Assembly: GCF_003122385.1 (NCBI RefSeq)
Contig: NZ_CP029255.1
Span: 5,270,001-5,334,000, forward strand
Length of the DNA: 64,000 nucleotides
Origin: Flavobacterium crocinum
GTDB lineage: Bacteria > Bacteroidota > Bacteroidia > Flavobacteriales > Flavobacteriaceae
Direction of reading: 5' to 3'
Made by a program: the position numbers and the translations under genes. Shown here in pieces: positions 49,782 through 59,394 of this stretch. Position 1 is the stretch's first letter; each line of letters begins with the position of its first letter. The notes below the pieces were generated by a model. It saw only the letters and a list, made by a program, of their open reading frames with translations, was not told the DNA's origin and did no database searches.

Positions 49782-50081
49782 TTAAATATTCAAATTTAAC
49801 AACGGTGGATTTTTTCGCATTTCAGAAAGCAGTTTTCGGTTTCCTTTGTTCACCGCTGTTCGTACTCTTTTTTTCTTTCCCTCATATTCCTTAATACATC
49901 TTTCGAGTTCGCCGTACAGCTTGCTATATTTCTCGTATAACTTTTCCAGCGATTCCATGCCTTCCCGGATTTCTGATTCCTGAGATTCTTCCAGTACATA
50001 TGAAAATACCGAAGACATCTCGTCAAATTTATCAAAGGCTGCAGCAATAATCCGGTGCTCTCTGGAATTTATTCCATTCAT
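49782..50081 (-). CDS. Small helical protein of unknown function
   Basis: 99 residues from the ATG at 50079-50081; the frame extends to a TTG at 50087, which I do not prefer. The sequence is charged and helical, with a likely coiled coil in the middle (ESLEKLYEKYSKLYGELERC), and ends in a basic tail. I recognise no domain. It is the last gene before a terminator, 36 bp after the glycerophosphodiesterase, so it is probably co-transcribed, or nearly so, with that operon. Confidence 0.6.
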   Translation of the reverse strand: MNGINSREHRIIAAAFDKFDEMSSVFSYVLEESQESEIREGMESLEKLYEKYSKLYGELERCIKEYEGKKKRVRTAVNKGNRKLLSEMRKNPPLLNLNI

Positions 50082-50117
50082 TATCAAATCTTCTTATTAA
50101 GTTAATTAATCAAAACG

Positions 50118-51029
50118 CTATTTTAAATTTAATTTTTGCAATACTTTTTCAGGATAGTCTGTAATAATTCCGTCAACCTGAAGCTGTATCATATTATCAA
50201 TTGCTTTATCATCATTAACAGTCCACGGAATGATTTTCATCTTCATCAATCGAAGTGAATCGACTGCCGTTTGGTTGAGCAATTTATAATGCGGACTGTA
50301 GATTTCCGGCTTAAAATCAAGCAATAAAAGATTTTCTGAGATACTGCTTTCTCCAACCAGATAAGCAATTTTTGTTTTAGGATATCTTTTATGCATTACA
50401 TTTAATACGGTGGGATCAAAAGACTGTATATTGATCTTTTGCTCAATGCCTTTTTCTTTAATAATCTTCATTACCAAATCCGTAAAAGCTTCCGGTTCCG
50501 GTTGTCTTTTTCCGTAATCTGATTTTTCAGATTTGATTTCGATATTGTATCGAACTGATTTTAGATTGTTTTTGGCGATAAATCCTTCTACATTATCAAT
50601 TACTTCTGAAAGTAAAGGCTTGTATGTTTTTTGTTTTTGCTGCATCGGAAAAGCATTATTTCCTCTCGAACCTCCATCAAACTTTCTAATGCTGTCATAG
50701 GTCATTTCATAAAGGTTATAACTCTTTTCTTTATCTTTTGAAATTGGCTTTCCTTCGGTATCAATCATGTATTGCGACGACATAAAAGGTTCGTGAGAAA
50801 CCACTACTTTCTGATCTTTAGAAATCACGACGTCCAATTCTACAACATCTGCACCTTTTTTTACAGCACTAAGAAACGCAGGAATCGAATTCTCAGGAAA
50901 ATTGCCACGATCTCCTCGATGTCCCTGAACTTCAATCGTTCTTTTTGCTGTAATTGCTTTTTGATTTCCGCAAGAATATGTTGCTGATACTGCAATTAAT
51001 ACACAAAATATCTTTTTGATTTTTAGCAT
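50118..51029 (-). CDS. Glycerophosphodiester phosphodiesterase, exported lipoprotein
   Basis: 303 residues with a lipoprotein signal peptide and a probable lipid-carrying Cys20. The GDPD fold is shown by H37-R-G (GHRGDRGNFPENS), VVELDVVIS, VVSHEP, the IEIKSEK strand and the WTVND and GIITDYPE end motifs. These supply the metal-binding and catalytic residues of the family. It hydrolyses glycerophosphodiesters to glycerol-3-phosphate and an alcohol, here probably in the periplasm or at the outer membrane. Its start is 1 bp after the metallophosphoesterase stop, so the two are co-translated. Together they would release phosphate and glycerol from phospholipid head groups or teichoic-like polymers. 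Confidence 0.93.
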   Translation of the reverse strand: MLKIKKIFCVLIAVSATYSCGNQKAITAKRTIEVQGHRGDRGNFPENSIPAFLSAVKKGADVVELDVVISKDQKVVVSHEPFMSSQYMIDTEGKPISKDKEKSYNLYEMTYDSIRKFDGGSRGNNAFPMQQKQKTYKPLLSEVIDNVEGFIAKNNLKSVRYNIEIKSEKSDYGKRQPEPEAFTDLVMKIIKEKGIEQKINIQSFDPTVLNVMHKRYPKTKIAYLVGESSISENLLLLDFKPEIYSPHYKLLNQTAVDSLRLMKMKIIPWTVNDDKAIDNMIQLQVDGIITDYPEKVLQKLNLK

Positions 51030-51030
51030 T

Positions 51031-52605
51031 TTATTTCACTTTATCGATTCTGTAAGTGGTATTTGACGAATGCGTTTTACCAAACATATCTGTTGCTTTA
51101 ATTTCGATAGTATGTTCTCCAATAGCAAGATCAGAAGGAATATTTCCTCTCCAAACGTGCGTGCTTTTTTCAGGATCTGACGAACGTTTTCCCGGCATTA
51201 ACACCTCAGACAATTCCCATTCGTAAACCAATTCTACGTAAGATGGATCCTGTACTTCTACATATTCCATTTCTTTCCATTCTCCCTGATCTACTCGATA
51301 CACGACTTTATCTTTTTTACTTCCCATGAAAAAATTGGCAAATACCCCGGATTTGGTACGTTTTGCCTTGGCTACCACTTTTGGAGCGAAAACTTTCATT
51401 TGATAATTTTCCGGTTTTCCCGCTACTTTATAATCAACGGTATATTTATTTCCATTAAAATGAATGAAAGCATACCCTTTTGGAGTTCCATCTCTCATAA
51501 CCGAAATTGGAATTCCCTTCTCATCCAGTTTTCCGGAATACCAGTCGCCTGATGTGGTTCCTATATTATAATGATGATGCGGAGTTTCTTGTAACCAGCC
51601 GTCTTTCTTTTCGAAAAAATCTTGTCTTTGTAAATGAGTATGTGCCGAAACGGAAAGTGTATTTGGGAAATCTTTCAACAATTCAAATAACTTTTGACGG
51701 TCTTCATCTCTGAAAGAATCGTCTTTACTGTCCGGTTCGCTTATCGGAATATGGAAAGCCAGAACAATCAAATTGTCTTTTGGAACCGTTTTAAGATCAT
51801 TTGCTATAAACTGCATTTGCTCTTCAGTAAATCCTCCCCAATAACCTTCATGATCTCTTGGGTCTGGATATAAAACATCATCCATCACAATAAAATGCAC
51901 TTTCCCATAATTGAAAGCATAGTTAGCTGGGCCAAAATGAGCTTCGTACGTTTCATCTGCCAATTTATCTTCTTTGGCGTCAAAATTTAAATCATGATTT
52001 CCTAAAAGATTGTACCACGGAATTCCAACTTTTTTTACTGCCTGAATATACGGATTGAATAAACTAAGGTCATTTCCCACCAAATCTCCCATACTTAATC
52101 CAAACGGAATATTTTTAATACCTTCGACTTCGGCAACAATTCCTCTTGTAAAAAAATCAACTTCTTCTAAAGTATAGGGCTGTGGATCGCCAAAAACAAG
52201 GGCCGTAAAATCATTGGTTTCTTTCTGCGGAAGCAATCCGAAATCTACAGATTCCGGTAATTTTCCTGTTGGAGCAACTCCATCAAATTTCCCTTTAGGA
52301 GAACCCGCTGGTTTATGATTATAGAAAAACTGAGGCAGATTATCTTTATTAACCTGAATCTTGTACCCCGAAGGTTTGATTACAGCAATTATTGCATCGC
52401 TTTGCAGTGGCAGTTCGTAGTTTCCTTTTTTATCAGTTAAAACTACTTCACGTCCATTGGTTACGGCAACATTTGCAATTCCTTTTTCTTTTTTTTCTTT
52501 TTTACCGTTTTGATTTAAATCTTCAAATACGATTCCCTTTACGCTTGTCTGTGCTGTTAAAACCCCGCAAAACAATAATGCGCTGTATATAAATGTCTTT
52601 TTCAT
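51031..52605 (-). CDS. Exported calcineurin-like metallophosphoesterase
   Basis: 524 residues with a signal peptide (ending about residue 20, TAQ). Residues about 22-110 form an Ig-like N-terminal domain (VFEDLNQNGKK, typical of SdrD/MetallophosN folds). The catalytic domain (about 130-340) has the metal motifs GDPQ, SMGDLVGND, NLLGNHDLNFD, AFHIP and AHTHLQ. The last 150 residues form a beta-rich C-terminal domain (MetallophosC type). The enzyme acts on phosphomono- or phosphodiesters. It starts 11 bp after the SusD-like gene and couples to the GDPD gene, so it belongs to the same import/degradation unit. Confidence 0.93.
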   Translation of the reverse strand: MKKTFIYSALLFCGVLTAQTSVKGIVFEDLNQNGKKEKKEKGIANVAVTNGREVVLTDKKGNYELPLQSDAIIAVIKPSGYKIQVNKDNLPQFFYNHKPAGSPKGKFDGVAPTGKLPESVDFGLLPQKETNDFTALVFGDPQPYTLEEVDFFTRGIVAEVEGIKNIPFGLSMGDLVGNDLSLFNPYIQAVKKVGIPWYNLLGNHDLNFDAKEDKLADETYEAHFGPANYAFNYGKVHFIVMDDVLYPDPRDHEGYWGGFTEEQMQFIANDLKTVPKDNLIVLAFHIPISEPDSKDDSFRDEDRQKLFELLKDFPNTLSVSAHTHLQRQDFFEKKDGWLQETPHHHYNIGTTSGDWYSGKLDEKGIPISVMRDGTPKGYAFIHFNGNKYTVDYKVAGKPENYQMKVFAPKVVAKAKRTKSGVFANFFMGSKKDKVVYRVDQGEWKEMEYVEVQDPSYVELVYEWELSEVLMPGKRSSDPEKSTHVWRGNIPSDLAIGEHTIEIKATDMFGKTHSSNTTYRIDKVK

Positions 52606-52616
52606 TTCTTACTATT

Positions 52617-54050
52617 TTATTTATCCCACCAAACTTTCGTATTGATATTATCGCCTCCAACCATTTCAACTGCTTTATGATAGTTTTCAGTGTTTTTAAT
52701 CTGCTGATTGTCTGGATAAGTGAATCTTGACGGCATAACTCCATTGTTTAACATTGCAGTAGTCGTAGGCAATACAGGCAATCCTGTTCTACGGTATTCA
52801 AACCATTGCTGATAATCTGTAAAATATAAAGCGTAGTATTTCTGCAGCATGATTCTTTCCAAAGTTCCATCATACTGTGCTTCTGGTTTACTAAAATAAG
52901 TCGTTGGAGTTGTCGCTTTTAGTTGCTCGATTCCTGCTCTCACTCCTTTTTCGTAATGTCCCGCGGCATCTGTAATAAGACCTCGCTGTGCTAATTCGGC
53001 TTTAATAAATTCAACTTCAGCATACGTTAAAAGAAAAATCTGCATTGGATTTTGCACCTGTGTGTTCAAAAGTGTCGAAGCATTATATTTGAACTGAGAA
53101 TCAGAACCGGCATAAGCGCTTGTAATTCCTTTAAATCCGATTGGCGCATTGGTAACCAAAGCTGTTGCTCCAGTTGCAATTATAGCTCTTCTCGGATCTT
53201 CAAGCGTATTTAGATTGTCAATAAAGAAAGAAGCCATTTTGATGTTCAAATTAAAATCCTGTGGTCTTCCCCACGGAGAAACATTTGGCGAAACACCTGT
53301 TACTTTCAAAATAGCGCTTTCGGCAGTATTGGTGAAAACAGGGTAAACCTCAGGATGATCTGCCATATAAGCCAGTTTTGCAAAAGCTCCTGTTTCTGTT
53401 CTGTTAGAAACTCTTAACAGCAATCTCATTTTTAAAGAATTGGTAAACTTTTTCCATTTCAGAACATTGTTTTGAAACAAAATATCTTCTGTATAAATCA
53501 TCGCTTTACTTGTGTCATAAAGCGTATTGGCTCTTTCTAAATCGGCTAAAATTGTTTCATAAATAAACTCCTGCGTATCATACTTTGGATACAAAATGCC
53601 ATCTTCTCCGCTTACCGCTTCGGTCATCGGAACAGGCCCAAAAAGATCTGTAAGATTAGCATACACCAACGCATTCAGCGTTAATGCCACTGCTTCGTAG
53701 TTGCCGTCTCCTGCTTTTACAGAAGCCATTCGCATTTCTCTGATATTATTCAGCCATTTGTAATAATTATTCCAAGCCGAGTTTCCAATATTATTGCTGA
53801 CATCATAACGATGCAAACCTCCTGAAATACTTGGAAAAGGAAGTGAAACCTGCATTAAATGAAAAGTAACATCTACACTCTGCGATGCATTCTGCGAAGC
53901 TATTCCGTAAATAATTGGATTAATTAAAGTGCCCGGACTTATTTCGGTAATAAGATTAGGGTTCTCATTTAGTTCTTCATAACCTCCTGTACAAGAAATT
54001 GTAAGCCCTGTAAGCATTAATAATATTGCTGTAATTTTTATCTTTTTCAT
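52617..54050 (-). CDS. SusD/RagB-like nutrient-binding outer-membrane lipoprotein (SusD-like_2 type)
   Basis: 477 residues with a lipoprotein signal peptide and Cys20 (TISC). The start of the mature part (YEELNENPN) and the later LRVSNRTETGAFAKL and YQQWFEYRRTGLP blocks are typical of the SusD-like_2 subfamily. SusD-type proteins sit on the outer surface and cap the SusC barrel, holding the substrate. It follows the SusC-like gene by 7 bp. The substrate is probably a phosphorylated compound because of the two downstream phosphoesterases. Confidence 0.93.
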   Translation of the reverse strand: MKKIKITAILLMLTGLTISCTGGYEELNENPNLITEISPGTLINPIIYGIASQNASQSVDVTFHLMQVSLPFPSISGGLHRYDVSNNIGNSAWNNYYKWLNNIREMRMASVKAGDGNYEAVALTLNALVYANLTDLFGPVPMTEAVSGEDGILYPKYDTQEFIYETILADLERANTLYDTSKAMIYTEDILFQNNVLKWKKFTNSLKMRLLLRVSNRTETGAFAKLAYMADHPEVYPVFTNTAESAILKVTGVSPNVSPWGRPQDFNLNIKMASFFIDNLNTLEDPRRAIIATGATALVTNAPIGFKGITSAYAGSDSQFKYNASTLLNTQVQNPMQIFLLTYAEVEFIKAELAQRGLITDAAGHYEKGVRAGIEQLKATTPTTYFSKPEAQYDGTLERIMLQKYYALYFTDYQQWFEYRRTGLPVLPTTTAMLNNGVMPSRFTYPDNQQIKNTENYHKAVEMVGGDNINTKVWWDK

Positions 54051-54057
54051 TGTCTTA

Positions 54058-57000
54058 TTATAAAGTCAAACTTAAATTGAAACCATAAGTAGCCGGTGAA
54101 GGCATCTGCCCCATTTCAATACCTGGTAAAATGGTATCTCCGTTTAATGCTGCTGTTTCCGGATCGTAAATTGGGAAATCTGAAACAGTTGCTAAATCTC
54201 TTCCGAAAAGTGAAAACTGAACTGACTGAAGTCCTGTATTTTTCAGCCATCTTTTTGGCATAGTATATTGAAGACTTATTTCGCGAAGTTTTCCAAAAGA
54301 AGCATCAAAAGAGTTGGATTCGATATTGGCTCTTCGATAATAACGAGTATACCAATCTGCTGTTTTTACTTGTATCGTATTGGGAGAATAAGAACCGTCT
54401 GCATTTTGAACTACACCTTCGCCAATGATAAAGCCGGTTTCCCTGCCCAAATTATTTGAATTCAATTTTCCTTGCTCAGAAAGTTTGTGATGTGTCTGCG
54501 AATAAATAATTCCTCCATACTGACCGTCTAAAGTAACATTCATAGTGAAGTTTCCGATTGAAAAACTATTCACCCAACCCGCTTTCCATTTTGGACTTGC
54601 ATCGCCAATGTATTGAATTTCTTCAGGATACGCCGGAAGACCCGCATTATCGTAAACAATCTGACCATCAGGAGAACGTACAAATCCGAAACCGTAAATG
54701 GCGCTTGTGGTTCCGCCCACTTTTGCAATGATAGAAGCCGTTCCTCCTGTACCAATAATCTGCTGACCATCAATTCCTTCCGGAAGTTCCATTACTTTAT
54801 TCCAGTTGCGAGACCAGTTTACAGTTGAATTCCATTTGAATTTTTCACCATCAATAATTTTTCCGCCAAGCGTCAATTCGATGCCTCGGTTTCTGACTTT
54901 TCCTCCATTCAAAACCGCACCACTGTAACCTGTTGAAAAATCCATTGGGATATCGATAATTTGATTTTTGGTAACACTCTCATAAATTGTAGCGTCTGCT
55001 GTAAGTCGGTTTTTAAGCATTCTAATTTCGAAACCTGTCTCAAAACTTGTTGTAATTTCAGGTTTAAAATGGTCGTTATATAAAACCGTTAAAGTCTGTG
55101 CTGAACTTGGAAAGGCACTTTGTCCGTAATATTTTTGGGTTTTATAAGGTTCTGTATCATTTCCTACCTGAGCAAAAGAAAGTCTGTATTTTAAGAAATC
55201 AATTGATTTAGGAAGTGAAACTATTTCAGAAATAACCGCACTTGTATTAATCGACGGATAAAAGAAGGAATTGTTTTCAACCGGAAGTGTACTTGTCCAG
55301 TCATTTCTTCCTGTAATATCAACAAAAAGCATATCCGCATAAGACATTGATACCAAACCATACAAACTGCTCATTTTTTTGTACGCATCACCTAAAGTCA
55401 AAATTGGTGCACTGGAACCATTTGAAAGTTTGTAAACTCCCGGTACAACTAAACCTGTAACTTCGGCTTCTGTTCTTCTGTATTTATAACTCATGGCATT
55501 TCCTCCGGCTGAAGCGGCAAGAGAGAATTTATTTCCGAAGTCTTTTTTATAAGAAAGTAAAAAATCAGAGTTGATTTCTTGTTTAAAAACATCTTGTCTT
55601 TCATAAAATCCTTTTGCATATCTGTTGATACTATAAGGTCTTTTCTGCTCCCTTGTCTGATTGTAAGTGTTCATAGAAGAGCGAAGCATTAATTCCAGAT
55701 TTGACGACAAAGTGATGTTGGCAAAAATATTACCTACAATTTGATCACTGTCTAATGTATTAGTCGCTTCATAAGCAATCAAATACGGATTATCTATAAA
55801 AGAGCTGAAAGGATGTAACTGCTCGATTTGCTCTTTACCTTTCACCCAAATTGGACGATACCAGTCCAAGTCGATATTGGGCTGTTGAAAAATCATAAAA
55901 TAAGCGATAGAACCATTGTTGTAACCTGTAGAAGGTAAATTGTCACTATTTCTTGTATTGTAATTTATTGCCGTTCCCAATTTAATTCTGTCAGATACCT
56001 GATAATTGGCATTAACAGCAGCAGTAACTCTATCAAAACCTGTATTCGGCATAATCCATTCATTCTTTTGATTTCCAACGGAAAGACGCATAGAACCTTT
56101 GTTATCTCCACCCTGAATAGAAATATTATTGTTTAAAGTCACACCCGTTCTCCAGAAATCTTTACGATTATCTCGGTAAGGCTGCCAAGGCAATCTTTGA
56201 GCCGACTGTCCTTGTAAAGTCGGATCATATTGGTAGAAATTCTGTCCCGTAAAAGCCGGTCCCCAGGCACTACTGGTTCCGCTGGTTGAAGTTCCGTCTG
56301 CCGAATTTCCATAAGAATAATATTGATTCCCCGAGGCATCTGGCGAATTTCCAGTTCCCTGTCCGTAAGTATATTGATAATCCGGCCATCTCTGGATCAC
56401 ATCAAATGTTGCTCCTGTATTTAAAGAAATTCCTAAACCTTTGTTTTTCTTTCCAGATTTTGTCGTAATAATTAAGGCTCCGTTTGCTGCACGGCTTCCG
56501 TAAAGCGCAGTTGCACCTGCACCTTTTAAAACCGTAACCTCATCGATATCATCCAGATTAAGATCAGAGATTCCGTTTCCGTAATCAATCGGAGAATCTT
56601 CTCCCATATAGGCGCTGCTTGAACCCGACGTTGTCATTTCAGCATTTACAGGAACTCCGTCAACAACAATCAAAGCATAATTTCCTTTTGGACTTAAAGA
56701 TCTGTTTCCTCGAAGTGTAATCTGCTGAGAGTTTAATGGACCGGAACCTGTAGAAGTAATACTTAAACCTGCCACTTTTCCTTTTAATCCAGATGACCAG
56801 TTATTTGGTCTTCCCTGAGATAAATTATCAGATTTAATGGTCTGCTGTGAGAATCCCAAACGTTTCTCTTCTCTTTTAATTCCCAAAGCCGTTACTACAA
56901 CTTCATTAAGTTCGCTTGTACTTAATTTCATTACAACAGTAATTGGATTAGCACTCGCTTGAATCTCTTGAGAAACATATCCCATGTAAGAAACTACAAG

Positions 57001-57495
57001 GACAGCCGAAGCATTTACAGCAAAGCTGAAATTCCCTTCCATGTCTGTCATCGTGTTTGTTTTTGTTCCTTTTTCAAGAATAGTAACTCCCGGCATCGGC
57101 ATACCGCTTTCGTCCAAAACTTTTCCTCGCACATTCATCTGAGCACGAAGATTTTTGGTAACTGTAATAGTGTTGTTTAGTTTTTTAAATGAAAGACCTG
57201 TTTTTGCTGCTACTTTTGCAAGCACCCCATCAAGACTTTCCTTTTCTGCATAAATGGAAATGCGTTGCGAACTTCCAGATATCTTTTCGTCAAAAAGAAA
57301 AGTAAAAGATGTTTTCTGTTCTACTGCGCTGAAAAATTCTGTAATTGCCGCATCTTTTAGATTAAGGCTAATCTGCACATCTTTACCCGACTGTACAGAA
57401 GCAAATCCATTAAAGGAAGAAATTAATAAAATCATTAAGTAAAGATTTTTCATCTTTATATACTTATTGAAAAAAAATTGTAGTTTCGTATTCAT
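54058..57495 (-). CDS. SusC/RagA-type TonB-dependent transporter with STN signalling domain
   Basis: 1145 residues from the ATG at 57495; a second ATG at 57453 gives a cleaner signal peptide (MKNLYLMILLISSFNGFAS). An STN domain (about 45-110) is followed by a carboxypeptidase-like domain (about 118-205, NVRGKVLDESGMPMPGVTI), the linker ALGIKREEKRLG, a TonB plug with GNRSLSPKGNYALIVVDG and a long beta barrel ending in a final YGFNLSLTL. The STN domain is the part that signals to FecR anti-sigma factors, and a FecI/FecR pair lies directly upstream. It imports its substrate across the outer membrane with TonB energy. Confidence 0.95.
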   Translation of the reverse strand: MNTKLQFFFNKYIKMKNLYLMILLISSFNGFASVQSGKDVQISLNLKDAAITEFFSAVEQKTSFTFLFDEKISGSSQRISIYAEKESLDGVLAKVAAKTGLSFKKLNNTITVTKNLRAQMNVRGKVLDESGMPMPGVTILEKGTKTNTMTDMEGNFSFAVNASAVLVVSYMGYVSQEIQASANPITVVMKLSTSELNEVVVTALGIKREEKRLGFSQQTIKSDNLSQGRPNNWSSGLKGKVAGLSITSTGSGPLNSQQITLRGNRSLSPKGNYALIVVDGVPVNAEMTTSGSSSAYMGEDSPIDYGNGISDLNLDDIDEVTVLKGAGATALYGSRAANGALIITTKSGKKNKGLGISLNTGATFDVIQRWPDYQYTYGQGTGNSPDASGNQYYSYGNSADGTSTSGTSSAWGPAFTGQNFYQYDPTLQGQSAQRLPWQPYRDNRKDFWRTGVTLNNNISIQGGDNKGSMRLSVGNQKNEWIMPNTGFDRVTAAVNANYQVSDRIKLGTAINYNTRNSDNLPSTGYNNGSIAYFMIFQQPNIDLDWYRPIWVKGKEQIEQLHPFSSFIDNPYLIAYEATNTLDSDQIVGNIFANITLSSNLELMLRSSMNTYNQTREQKRPYSINRYAKGFYERQDVFKQEINSDFLLSYKKDFGNKFSLAASAGGNAMSYKYRRTEAEVTGLVVPGVYKLSNGSSAPILTLGDAYKKMSSLYGLVSMSYADMLFVDITGRNDWTSTLPVENNSFFYPSINTSAVISEIVSLPKSIDFLKYRLSFAQVGNDTEPYKTQKYYGQSAFPSSAQTLTVLYNDHFKPEITTSFETGFEIRMLKNRLTADATIYESVTKNQIIDIPMDFSTGYSGAVLNGGKVRNRGIELTLGGKIIDGEKFKWNSTVNWSRNWNKVMELPEGIDGQQIIGTGGTASIIAKVGGTTSAIYGFGFVRSPDGQIVYDNAGLPAYPEEIQYIGDASPKWKAGWVNSFSIGNFTMNVTLDGQYGGIIYSQTHHKLSEQGKLNSNNLGRETGFIIGEGVVQNADGSYSPNTIQVKTADWYTRYYRRANIESNSFDASFGKLREISLQYTMPKRWLKNTGLQSVQFSLFGRDLATVSDFPIYDPETAALNGDTILPGIEMGQMPSPATYGFNLSLTL

Positions 57496-57537
57496 TACTA
57501 TTAGGCTCTAAATTTTATTTTTAGTCTTTTAAAATTG

Positions 57538-57563
57538 CCCGTTTCCGTTGCACCGGAAGCGGG
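57538..57563 (-). terminator. Possible attenuator between fecR and susC genes
   Basis: CCCG-TTTCCG pairs with CGGAAGCGGG in a GC-rich stem on an otherwise AT-rich background, with TTTT-type sequence after it on the minus strand (CAATTTTAAAA). It may separate regulator and transporter mRNA levels. Confidence 0.5.
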
Positions 57564-57579
57564 TTTGTTTTTTCTGTTT

Positions 57580-58524
57580 TTAAGGTGTCTTTTTTCTTAT
57601 AGTGATATGGTTTTTAGTTGTGTAATTTATTTTCAGCTGTTTTAAATAGGCAATACTTTCCAATACATTTTCCAGTTTTTCATCTTTAAACTTTCCGGAA
57701 ATTGTAAGGTTGTTTAAATCTTGATCTTCAATTGTAATATCTACATTGTACCAGTTTTCAATAATTTTAACGGTTTCTGAAAGCTTGGTATTTTTAAGCA
57801 TAATAGTATTACTGATCCAGGCGATTTTATCTTCGCTGTTTTCTGTAGAAATCTGCAGATCTGAATTCTTTATCAAATCGGCTTGTTGATTTTTAGTAAT
57901 CTGCACTTTTTTTCCGGTTGGCGAACTCACTTCTACTTTACCACTAATCACACTTACTTTAGTATTATGATGGTTATAAGAATTAATGTCGAATGAAGTT
58001 CCCAAAACTCTCACTTTTACATCATGTGTTTGAACTATAAAAGGTCGTTTTACATCTCTGAAAACTTTAAAATAAGCCTGTCCAACAAGTGTAATATTTC
58101 TTGTAGTTTCAAATTCTTCCGGATAAGTAATGCTGCTGTTTGAGTTTAAGACAATAACACTTCCGTCTTTAAGGAAAATTTCTTTCTTTTCTCCTTTAGC
58201 TGTAATTTGAGTTATTACTTCAGGTTTAAAAATAAATTGAGCTGCAGTAAATGCAATCGAAAGTCCGACAACTAAAATTGCCGCAATTTTCAACGCTTTT
58301 CGAATAGTATATTTTTTTGGTTTTACCTTTAATTCTAAAAATATCTTATCTAGAATTACATCCCCTTTTTCATCAGATAATTCCATGTCTAATGATTGCT
58401 TCTGCATCTTATCAAAAAATGATTCAACGGCGATTTTTTCTTCAGGTGTGCAGGTACCTTCTTCGTATTTTTTTGCTAATTGCAAAAAGATTTCTTTTTT
58501 CAAAATATGTGCTTTTATAGACAA
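57580..58524 (-). CDS. FecR-family anti-sigma factor
   Basis: 314 residues. The N-terminal cytoplasmic part (ILKKEIFLQLAKKYEEGTCTPEE) binds sigma, one membrane segment spans about residues 84-105, the FecR domain follows (about 130-225, GQAYFKVFRDVKRPF then VLGTSFDINSY), and a C-terminal DUF4974 domain ends near 312. The protein holds the sigma factor until the SusC STN domain signals that substrate is present. The start is unusual: the only in-frame choice near the N-terminus is TTG at 58522-58524, since the next ATG is at about codon 40. It follows the sigma gene by 68 bp. Confidence 0.9.
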   Translation of the reverse strand: MSIKAHILKKEIFLQLAKKYEEGTCTPEEKIAVESFFDKMQKQSLDMELSDEKGDVILDKIFLELKVKPKKYTIRKALKIAAILVVGLSIAFTAAQFIFKPEVITQITAKGEKKEIFLKDGSVIVLNSNSSITYPEEFETTRNITLVGQAYFKVFRDVKRPFIVQTHDVKVRVLGTSFDINSYNHHNTKVSVISGKVEVSSPTGKKVQITKNQQADLIKNSDLQISTENSEDKIAWISNTIMLKNTKLSETVKIIENWYNVDITIEDQDLNNLTISGKFKDEKLENVLESIAYLKQLKINYTTKNHITIRKKTP

Positions 58525-58592
58525 GTCACATTTTTTGAATCGAACAAGTAGTCGAAAATGCAGGCTTAACGTTTTCTTAAAACCGGTGTTTT

Positions 58593-59180
58593 TTAGTTAA
58601 CATAAAAGAACGCCGCCCAGTAAAAAAGAAGATAATTATAAGAAGTGTTGTTTAAGCGAAGCTGCTTTAGAGCATTGCTGATATGTTTCTCAACAGTGTG
58701 AATTGACAAATTGAGTTTTACCGCAATTTCGGCATTTGTAAAATGATCCATTCGGCTGAGCAGGAAAACCTCTCTGCATTTAGGAGTTAACTTATTGATC
58801 TGATCGTTGATATTTTTCTCTAAATCAATATATTCCAAATCGTTTACAGTAAAGCCAGGATCTGGAATGCTATCTAATATTTTAATATGCTGCTGGTCGA
58901 ATTTCAGGTTTCTGATTTGATTGGCAATCTTATATTTTACTGCTCTAAGAAGATAAGCTTCAAGGTTTAAGATTACAGTGTTGGATGCGTTTTTCCAAAG
59001 ACTTATAAAGATTTCCTGAACGATATCTTCGCAGATCGCTTCATCTTTATAAATTTTAAAAGCATATGAATAAAGCTTTTTCCAATAACGGTTAAAAATA
59101 ATTGAAAATGCAGCATCATTCCCTTCAAAAATTAATTTCTGAAGTTCGTCGTCAGTCATTTTCAAAAGATCTTTTTCCAT
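58593..59180 (-). CDS. ECF-type RNA polymerase sigma factor (FecI-like)
   Basis: 195 residues. Region 2 reads AFSIIFNRYWKKLYSYAFKI, then ICEDIVQEIFISLWKN; region 4 is CREVFLLSRMDHFTNAEIA and continues with LNLSIHTVEKHISNALKQL. This is the Bacteroidota FecI/RpoE group that pairs with FecR and a SusC with STN domain, all present downstream in order. It presumably directs transcription of the SusCD and phosphoesterase genes. Confidence 0.93.
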   Translation of the reverse strand: MEKDLLKMTDDELQKLIFEGNDAAFSIIFNRYWKKLYSYAFKIYKDEAICEDIVQEIFISLWKNASNTVILNLEAYLLRAVKYKIANQIRNLKFDQQHIKILDSIPDPGFTVNDLEYIDLEKNINDQINKLTPKCREVFLLSRMDHFTNAEIAVKLNLSIHTVEKHISNALKQLRLNNTSYNYLLFYWAAFFYVN

Positions 59181-59292
59181 GAGAGATAAAAAAGCAAATG
59201 AAAAACAACGAATAAAAATTACCTAAGAAACCAATTTAACTTTATGTTAAATTAATCTATTAAAAATCAATCTAGTCTTTTATCATTTGGAT

Positions 59293-59394
59293 ATGTCAAA
59301 ATCAATTATTGCAGGAACTTTTTGGTTTGACGCTATAAATGATAAAGGCGAAAAAGTACAAATAAGAGAAGGACGTTTTGATTGGCAATATTAA
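59293..59394 (+). pseudogene. Short remnant resembling the C-terminus of a DUF6252-type lipoprotein
   Basis: A 33-codon frame reading S-I-I-A-G-T-F-W-F-D-A then GEKVQIREGRFDW before the stop. The G-T-F-x-F-x-A ... V-x-I-x-x-G-x-F end is what I recall at the end of DUF6252-type Flavobacterium lipoproteins of about 150 residues. No signal peptide or upstream body is present, so it is best seen as a decayed gene end. A real microprotein cannot be excluded. Confidence 0.4.
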
